Shown one piece after another: positions 6,897 through 10,842 of a DNA stretch of 10,842 bases. The notes below the pieces were generated by a model. The model saw nothing but the letters and a program-made list of their open reading frames with translations. It searched no databases and was not told the DNA's origin. Every line of letters starts with the position of its first letter. Position 1 is the stretch's first letter. The stretch comes from an uncultured Rhodoferax sp. (GTDB lineage: Bacteria > Pseudomonadota > Gammaproteobacteria > Burkholderiales > Burkholderiaceae_C), in NCBI GenBank assembly GCA_936943465.1, contig CAKZJN010000112.1, positions 1-10,842 of the forward strand, in the 5' to 3' direction. Position numbers and translations under genes: made by a program.

Positions 6897-7822
6897 GCAA
6901 AAAGTTCCTCAAAAGACACGGTGGCAGTTCCAAACTTGCCCACCACAATGCCACCGGCACGGTTGGCCAGCGGCATGGCTTCGCGCAGGCTCATGCCCGC
7001 GCCCACCAGGGCCGCCATGGTGGCGATCACGGTGTCGCCAGCGCCGGTTACATCAAACACTTCGCGCGCCTGCGCGCTGACATGCAGTTCGCCGGCGGCG
7101 TCAAACAGGGTCATGCCTTCCTCGCTGCGGGTTAGCAGAACGGCTTCCAGGTTCAACTGCTGGCGCAGGTTGTGGGCCTTGGTTCGCAAATCGGTTTCAT
7201 CGCTCCAGTGGCCAATCACCTGTTGCAACTCAGCCCGGTTGGGGGTGATCACGGTGGCGTTCTGGTAGCGCGCGTAGTCGCTGCCCTTGGGGTCAATCAG
7301 AATCGGTTTGCCCAAGGCACGGGCCCGCGCAATCATGTCAATGACGTGGGCCAGGCCGCCCTTGCCATAGTCGGAAAACAGCACCGCATTGTGGGCGGGC
7401 AGGATGCTCTCGAACGTGGCCGTCTGGCCGGCCAGAATTTCGTGGTTCGGCGTGTTTTCAAAGTCGAGCCGAATGAGTTGCTGCTGGCGCCCGATGACGC
7501 GCAGTTTCACCGTCGTCTTGAGATCGGCGTCACGGCCAAAGTGGGTGTCGATGCCGGTCTTGGCAACCAATGCTTCCAGATGGTGGCTGGCATCGTCATC
7601 GCCCACCACGGTCAGCAGGCTGGCGTGCGCCCCCAGGCTGACCGCGTTGTAGGCCACATTGGCAGCACCGCCAGCGCGTTCTTCTTCGCGGGTGACGCGC
7701 ACCACCGGCACCGGTGCTTCGGGACTGATGCGGTCCACCGCGCCATACCAGTAGCGGTCCAGCATCACATCGCCCACCACCAATACGCGGGCCGTTGCCA
7801 ATTGTTCTTTGGTAATTGTCAT
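6893..7822 (-). CDS. hldA: D-glycero-beta-D-manno-heptose-7-phosphate kinase (stand-alone kinase domain)
   Basis: PfkB/ribokinase-family kinase (also rfaE1) that phosphorylates D-glycero-D-manno-heptose 7-phosphate at C1 for LPS inner-core heptose synthesis. It is 309 residues from the ATG at 7822. Motifs are VVGDVMLDRYWYG from 15, RISPEAPVPV at 31-40, the sugar-binding GGAANVAYN at 51-59, DPKGSDY at 177-183, and the catalytic VTGAGDT at 258-264 with Asp263. The C-terminal cytidylyltransferase domain of the bifunctional E. coli HldE is absent, so a separate HldC (rfaE2) must be encoded outside this window. The frame is open upstream to 8062, but that part lies inside lapB. The start at 7822 overlaps the lapB stop as ATGA and gives the family N-terminus. 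It is coupled to hldD by another ATGA overlap. Confidence 0.96.
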   Translation of the reverse strand: MTITKEQLATARVLVVGDVMLDRYWYGAVDRISPEAPVPVVRVTREEERAGGAANVAYNAVSLGAHASLLTVVGDDDASHHLEALVAKTGIDTHFGRDADLKTTVKLRVIGRQQQLIRLDFENTPNHEILAGQTATFESILPAHNAVLFSDYGKGGLAHVIDMIARARALGKPILIDPKGSDYARYQNATVITPNRAELQQVIGHWSDETDLRTKAHNLRQQLNLEAVLLTRSEEGMTLFDAAGELHVSAQAREVFDVTGAGDTVIATMAALVGAGMSLREAMPLANRAGGIVVGKFGTATVSFEELFA

Positions 7823-8976
7823 AGTTCTTCTACTCTTAGTGCAGGGTAGCTGTCCCAGGCTTGGCAACCGGGGCACTGCCAGAAGTGGCGCTTGGCCTCG
7901 AAACCACAGGCGGCGCAGCGGTAGCGTGTGAGCGGTTTGACCGCATGGTCCAGCGCGCGCTGAACCTGGGGGTGAAATTGTTCGTGTTCCAGCTTTTCGC
8001 CAGCAATCCATTTGGCTGCAGCTACCAGCGAGGGCTCTTTTTCCAGGTGCCGGGCATACCACTGGCGCGCGGTTAAAGCGGCATCGCCTAGGGCCGCTTC
8101 CAGCGTCACGATGGCGTCCAGCACATCGATGCAGGTACTTTGTTCGTAGCGTGTTTTCAGCAGGGCCAATGACGGTTCAACAGCCTTGGCGGCAATCGCG
8201 GCATCGGCCAGCAGCGGCGCAATCAGTGGGGTGGAAGCGGGGGCTTGCTGCATGGCTTCGGTCAACGTGGCGAGGGCCTTGTCATGTTGGCCTTTTGCAC
8301 GCTGCAAGGCAGCCAGATCGAGCCGCGGGCGCGGCGCCTGGGGCGCCTTGGCAATGGCTTGTTCCAGCAGTTCTGCCGCATGGTCGATGCGCTGTGCGGC
8401 GACTTCGGCCGCCGCCTGCTCGCACAGGTAATGCGCCTGACGGCCGGCAAAACTGCCTTGGCCCGAGGCTTCCAGCTTTTGGGCGATGCCGGCGGCATGT
8501 TCCCAATCGCGCGAGCGCTCGTAGTTGGCCAGCAGGGCCAGCCGGGCTTGCGACTCAAAGCGTGTGCCTTCGAGCTTGAGCAGGGCATCTTCCGCACGGT
8601 CCAGCAGGCCAGCCTTCAGGTAATCCAGCGCCAGCGCGTGCTGCGCGCGGTGGCGGTCGTCGGCAATCAGGTCACCGCGCGACAGCAGGTGCTGGTGAAC
8701 GCGCACAGCGCGCTCGTATTCGCCACGGCGGCGGAACAGATTGCCCAGCGCAAAATGCAGCTCCGAGGTATCAGGGTCGTTTTGAACGGCCTCAATGAAG
8801 GCGTCAATAGCCTGGTCCTGTTGCTCGTTCAGCAGAAAATTGAGGCCCTTGAAATAGGCCTTGGGCGCTTGCCGGTTTTCCATGCGCAACTGGCGCAGGT
8901 CCATGCGGGAAGCCAGCCAGCCCAGCAAAAACACCAGGGGCAAGGCCAGCAGCAGCAGGCTGAAATCAAACTCCAT
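7819..8976 (-). CDS. lapB: LPS assembly protein LapB (YciM), TPR and rubredoxin-type zinc ribbon
   Basis: Inner-membrane-anchored regulator of LPS synthesis. In E. coli, LapB acts with the protease FtsH to control LpxC, the committed enzyme of lipid A synthesis. It is 385 residues from the ATG at 8976. The order is an N-terminal membrane anchor (MEFDFSLLLLALPLVFLLGW), a cytoplasmic tetratricopeptide-repeat region from about 35 to 335 (for example ELHFALGNLFRRRGEYERAV), then a zinc ribbon with Cys354, Cys357, Cys368 and Cys371 in two CxxC pairs. The motif YRCAACGF...WQCPGCQAW closely resembles the E. coli end as I recall it. The frame stays open to a TTG at 9009, but the anchor begins at 8976. 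That start overlaps lapA by 11 nt with no Shine-Dalgarno visible, so translational coupling is likely. It overlaps hldA at ATGA. Confidence 0.95.
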   Translation of the reverse strand: MEFDFSLLLLALPLVFLLGWLASRMDLRQLRMENRQAPKAYFKGLNFLLNEQQDQAIDAFIEAVQNDPDTSELHFALGNLFRRRGEYERAVRVHQHLLSRGDLIADDRHRAQHALALDYLKAGLLDRAEDALLKLEGTRFESQARLALLANYERSRDWEHAAGIAQKLEASGQGSFAGRQAHYLCEQAAAEVAAQRIDHAAELLEQAIAKAPQAPRPRLDLAALQRAKGQHDKALATLTEAMQQAPASTPLIAPLLADAAIAAKAVEPSLALLKTRYEQSTCIDVLDAIVTLEAALGDAALTARQWYARHLEKEPSLVAAAKWIAGEKLEHEQFHPQVQRALDHAVKPLTRYRCAACGFEAKRHFWQCPGCQAWDSYPALRVEEL

Positions 8977-9289
8977 GGAGGGTCGATTCGCTATAGGCTT
9001 CAGCCGCAACCGGGGCTGTGGCGGGTTTGGCCGGAGCGGCTGCCGGAGTCTCCAGGGCCGCTTGCGCCGTGCGGTGTTGCCGCCACCAGCGCGGCACCAT
9101 GCCCAGCACGCCGACGATCAGGCCCGCGGCAAACGAGCCTAGCACCACCAGCACCATCGGTCCGGTCCAATGGTGGCCGAAGAAAAAGCGTACGGTCACA
9201 TCGCTCTGGTTGTTCAGGGCGAAGGCAAACAGGGTAAAAAAAATGGCCGCTTTAAGTGTCCACTTAAAGAGCCATGCGATTGCGTTCAT
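8966..9289 (-). CDS. lapA: LapA-domain inner-membrane protein (DUF1049)
   Basis: Small membrane protein of 107 residues that in E. coli is encoded beside LapB and contributes to LPS assembly. It has two hydrophobic segments, about 10-25 (TLKAAIFFTLFAFALNN) and 43-65 (GPMVLVVLGSFAAGLIVGVLGMV). The first is followed by the N-x-(S/D)-V-x-V-x-F-x-F pattern (NNQSDVTVRFFF) seen at the same place in LapA proteins. The tail after RWWRQHR is Ala/Pro-rich and probably cytoplasmic. The start has a strong Shine-Dalgarno, GAGGAGA (9299-9293 on the minus strand). It begins 39 nt after ihfB, overlaps lapB by 11 nt, and is the first gene of the tightly coupled lapA-crcB run. Its first codons contain a near-perfect palindrome (separate entry). 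Confidence 0.92.
   Translation of the reverse strand: MNAIAWLFKWTLKAAIFFTLFAFALNNQSDVTVRFFFGHHWTGPMVLVVLGSFAAGLIVGVLGMVPRWWRQHRTAQAALETPAAAPAKPATAPVAAEAYSESTLHGV
9250..9269. repeat. Near-perfect 20-bp palindrome in the first codons of lapA
   Basis: CTTTAAGTG (9250-9258), TC, then CACTTAAAG (9261-9269) are perfect 9-bp arms around a 2-nt centre. It covers nucleotides 21-40 of lapA (residues FKWTLK). In mRNA it would form a hairpin just downstream of the start; as DNA it has the dyad symmetry of an operator. It may be chance, since it is also coding. Confidence 0.4.
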
Positions 9290-9328
9290 TGATCTCCTCG
9301 GGGCTGAGGGGATTCTACTAGCGAGGGG

Positions 9329-9652
9329 TCAGCTTTTGGCCCCGGCAGGAGGGGTCAATTCCATCTCGGCGGTGCGCAGGTCGACGGCTTCACGCAGGGC
9401 CTTGCCGGGCTTGAAATGGGGGACGCGCTTTTCGGGAATGGCCACGCTTTCACCGCTGCGCGGATTGCGTCCGATGCGGGGAGGGCGGCGGTTGATCGAG
9501 AAGCTACCGAAACCGCGGATTTCAATGCGGTGTCCGCGTACCAATGCGTCGTTCATGGCGTCCAGAATGGCCTTGACGGCGAATTCGGCATCGCGATGGG
9601 TCAATTGACCAAAGCGGTTGGCCAGTTCTTCAACGAGGTCGGAGCGGGTCAT
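9329..9652 (-). CDS. ihfB: Integration host factor subunit beta
   Basis: One half of the IHF heterodimer (with IhfA), a nucleoid protein that bends DNA sharply at specific sites and serves transcription, recombination and replication. It is 107 residues, about a dozen longer than E. coli IhfB because of a C-terminal tail (TAEMELTPPAGAKS). The HU/IHF fold is clear: N-terminal MTRSDLVEELANRF, IEIRGFGSFSINRR at 43-56, the DNA-arm signature GRNPRSGESV containing the intercalating proline region, and VPHFKPGKALRE after it. Its position downstream of rpsA is classic. The ATG at 9652 is the only reasonable start and matches the family N-terminus. No Shine-Dalgarno precedes it (a CCCCACCCCG stretch and TTATCCGATTC do), which is unusual. 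Only about 25 nt separate it from the rpsA terminator. Confidence 0.97.
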   Translation of the reverse strand: MTRSDLVEELANRFGQLTHRDAEFAVKAILDAMNDALVRGHRIEIRGFGSFSINRRPPRIGRNPRSGESVAIPEKRVPHFKPGKALREAVDLRTAEMELTPPAGAKS

Positions 9653-9673
9653 GAATCGGATAACGGGGTGGGG

Positions 9674-9714
9674 TAAGAAAAAGCGACCGGTGCAAATGGT
9701 GCACCGGTCGCTTT
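9674..9714 (-). terminator. Intrinsic terminator of rpsA
   Basis: Read on the minus strand, AAAGCGACCGGTGCA (9714-9700) pairs with TGCACCGGTCGCTTT (9694-9680) around a 5-nt loop in a perfect 15-bp stem. The end runs on into TTTTTCTTA, a good U-tract. It lies between rpsA and ihfB, both on the minus strand, so ihfB must rely on read-through or on its own promoter. Confidence 0.9.
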
Positions 9715-9740
9715 ATTCACTGAGAGCGAAGTCAGTTCAA
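9712..9740 (-). promoter_or_regulatory. Candidate sigma70 promoter for ihfB, overlapping the rpsA terminator
   Basis: On the minus strand TTGAAC (9740-9735) and AATAAA (9717-9712) are separated by exactly 17 nt. Each matches the consensus in 4 of 6 positions. The expected start is near 9705, inside the first arm of the rpsA terminator, so the new transcript would lack part of that arm and escape termination. It would leave a leader of about 50 nt before ihfB. The boxes are modest, so this is a candidate only. Confidence 0.35.
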
Positions 9741-9760
9741 CAACTAGAAATTAGTTGTTG
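9738..9760. repeat. Small inverted repeat spanning the rpsA stop codon
   Basis: CAACAACTA (9738-9746), a GAAAT loop and TAGTTGTTG (9752-9760) form a perfect 9-bp dyad that includes the last rpsA codons (Asp-Asn-Asn-stop). It is AT-rich and has no U-tract after it, so it is not a terminator by itself. It also overlaps the -35 box of the candidate ihfB promoter. A transcript 3'-end structure or a binding site is possible; chance is too. Confidence 0.35.
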
Positions 9761-10842
9761 TCCAGCTTGGCACGCAACAGGGCGCCCAGGCTGGTCGTGC
9801 CGGCGTTTTCGCGGGCAGACTGCTGGCTCAGGTTTTGCATGGCTTCGTTTTGGTCAGCCATGTCCTTGGCCTTGATGGACAACTGGATGTTGCGGGTCTT
9901 GCGATCCACGTTCACCACCACAGCGGTCACTTCGTCGCCTTCTTTCAGCACGTTGCGAGCGTCTTCAACGCGGTCGCGGCTGATTTCGGAGGCACGCAGG
10001 TAACCGATGATGTCGTCACCCAGGTCGATTTCAGCGCCCTTGGCGTCAACGGTCTTGACCTTACCGGAAACGGTCTGGCCCTTGTCGTTGATGGACACAA
10101 AGGTGGTGAAAGGATCGGAGTCGAGCTGCTTGATACCCAGGGAGATGCGCTCGCGGTCCACGTCCACAGCCAAGACCAAAGCCTCGACTTCTTGACCCTT
10201 CTTGTACTCGCGCACGGCCACTTCGCCGGACTCGTTCCAGGACAGGTCGGACAGGTGCACCAGGCCGTCGATACCGGCAGCCAGACCCACGAACACGCCG
10301 AAGTCGGTGATCGACTTGATCGGGCCCTTGACGCGGTCGCCGCGCTTGGTGTTCTGGGCGAATTCTTGCCAGGGGTTAGCCTTGCACTGCTTCATGCCCA
10401 GGGAGATACGGCGCTTGTCTTCGTCGATTTCCAGGACCATGACTTCGACTTCGTCACCCAGGGAGACGATCTTGGAAGGAGCCACGTTCTTGTTGGTCCA
10501 GTCCATTTCGGACACGTGGACCAGGCCTTCGATACCGGGTTCGAGTTCCACAAACGCGCCGTAGTCGGCGATGTTGGTGATCTTGCCGAACATGCGGGTA
10601 CCTTGGGGGTAGCGGCGGTTGACGCCCATCCAGGGATCGTCGCCCATTTGCTTGAGGCCCAGGGACACGCGGTTCTTTTCGGTGTCGAACTTGAGGATCT
10701 TGGCAGTGATTTCTTGACCGGCTTGCACCACTTCAGAGGGGTGACGGACACGGCGCCATGCCATGTCGGTGATGTGCAGCAGGCCGTCGATGCCGCCCAG
10801 GTCCACGAACGCACCGTATTCGGTGATGTTCTTGACCACGCC
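9751..10842 (-). CDS. rpsA: 30S ribosomal protein S1, 3' part (N-terminal region beyond the window)
   Basis: Ribosomal protein S1, which binds single-stranded mRNA leaders and helps initiate translation. 363 C-terminal residues are present and the frame is open through base 10842; full-length S1 is about 560. Four S1-type OB-fold repeats are visible in fragment numbering: R3 at 1-65 (cut at its start; TEYGAFVDLGGIDGLLHITD), R4 at about 80-152 (ADYGAFVELEPGIEGLVHVSE), R5 at 167-239 (TDFGVFVGLAAGIDGLVHLSD) and R6 at 254-325, which is more diverged (VDAKGAEIDLGDDIIGYLRASE). R3-R5 end in the RVSLGLKQ/RRISLGMKQ/RISLGIKQ form. The tail after 326 is polar and ends ALLRAKLDNN. A strong terminator follows, then ihfB. 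The similarity to E. coli S1 leaves no real alternative. Confidence 0.98.
   Translation of the reverse strand, partial: GVVKNITEYGAFVDLGGIDGLLHITDMAWRRVRHPSEVVQAGQEITAKILKFDTEKNRVSLGLKQMGDDPWMGVNRRYPQGTRMFGKITNIADYGAFVELEPGIEGLVHVSEMDWTNKNVAPSKIVSLGDEVEVMVLEIDEDKRRISLGMKQCKANPWQEFAQNTKRGDRVKGPIKSITDFGVFVGLAAGIDGLVHLSDLSWNESGEVAVREYKKGQEVEALVLAVDVDRERISLGIKQLDSDPFTTFVSINDKGQTVSGKVKTVDAKGAEIDLGDDIIGYLRASEISRDRVEDARNVLKEGDEVTAVVVNVDRKTRNIQLSIKAKDMADQNEAMQNLSQQSARENAGTTSLGALLRAKLDNN

Noticed and set aside
6177..7268. Long open frame on the plus strand opposite hldD and hldA (363 codons).
   Set aside because: It is antisense to two clear enzymes and is explained by codon bias in a GC-rich genome.
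6893..8062. A 389-residue heptose kinase with an 80-residue N-terminal extension.
   Set aside because: The extension is lapB sequence in another frame, with low-complexity content unlike any kinase domain. The start at 7822 gives the family N-terminus.
7819..9009. TTG start for lapB at 9009.
   Set aside because: It adds 11 residues before the membrane anchor and deepens the overlap with lapA; the ATG at 8976 fits the family.
8245..9237. Long open frame on the plus strand opposite lapB and lapA (330 codons).
   Set aside because: It lies antisense to two well-recognised genes, has a biased composition and shows no domain.
1..10842. An undescribed defence, mobile or biosynthetic system.
   Set aside because: Every sizeable reading frame on the coding strands is a recognisable housekeeping or envelope gene. 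I found no transposase, integrase, CRISPR repeats, toxin-antitoxin pair or long gap to host one.

Overview
The window looks like a chromosomal housekeeping region of a betaproteobacterium. The protein sequences (Dxs, IspA, HldD, LapB, IHF-beta, S1) and the moderately high GC content suggest the Comamonadaceae, near Rhodoferax, Polaromonas or Curvibacter. That placement is from recognition and was not checked by a search. I see no mobile elements, CRISPR, tRNA or rRNA, and no block of foreign-looking composition. No gap between genes exceeds 100 bases.

Left arm (+ strand, 1-3785). A 5'-truncated ispA (farnesyl diphosphate synthase) is followed 38 nt later by dxs (first enzyme of the MEP pathway). 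Together they form an isoprenoid-precursor unit leading to farnesyl diphosphate. A hairpin terminator follows dxs. Next comes a free-standing gene for a Tat-exported TRAP solute receptor of the 2-oxo acid/TakP-like type, with no DctQ or DctM membrane gene beside it. A perfect 19-bp hairpin closes this arm and separates it from the convergent genes.

Right arm (all - strand, read from 10842 down to 3860). The order is rpsA (3' part, S1 repeats R3-R6), terminator, ihfB, lapA, lapB, hldA, hldD, a small secreted helix-hairpin-helix protein, crcB/fluC and nhaD. From lapA to crcB the genes overlap or nearly touch: lapA/lapB by 11 nt, lapB/hldA by ATGA, hldA/hldD by ATGA, 7 nt to the HhH gene, then TGATG into crcB. 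They therefore look like one translationally coupled operon. Its core is the cell envelope: LapA/LapB control LPS synthesis, and HldA and HldD make the heptose of the LPS inner core. The HhH protein, the fluoride channel and the Na+/H+ antiporter are attached downstream.

I found no convincing undescribed system. The points most worth a second look are regulatory: a candidate ihfB promoter that would start transcription inside the rpsA terminator, competing hairpins after dxs, a repeat-containing dxs leader without a Shine-Dalgarno sequence, an inverted repeat in the first codons of lapA, and the linkage of a fluoride channel to an LPS operon without a visible fluoride riboswitch.
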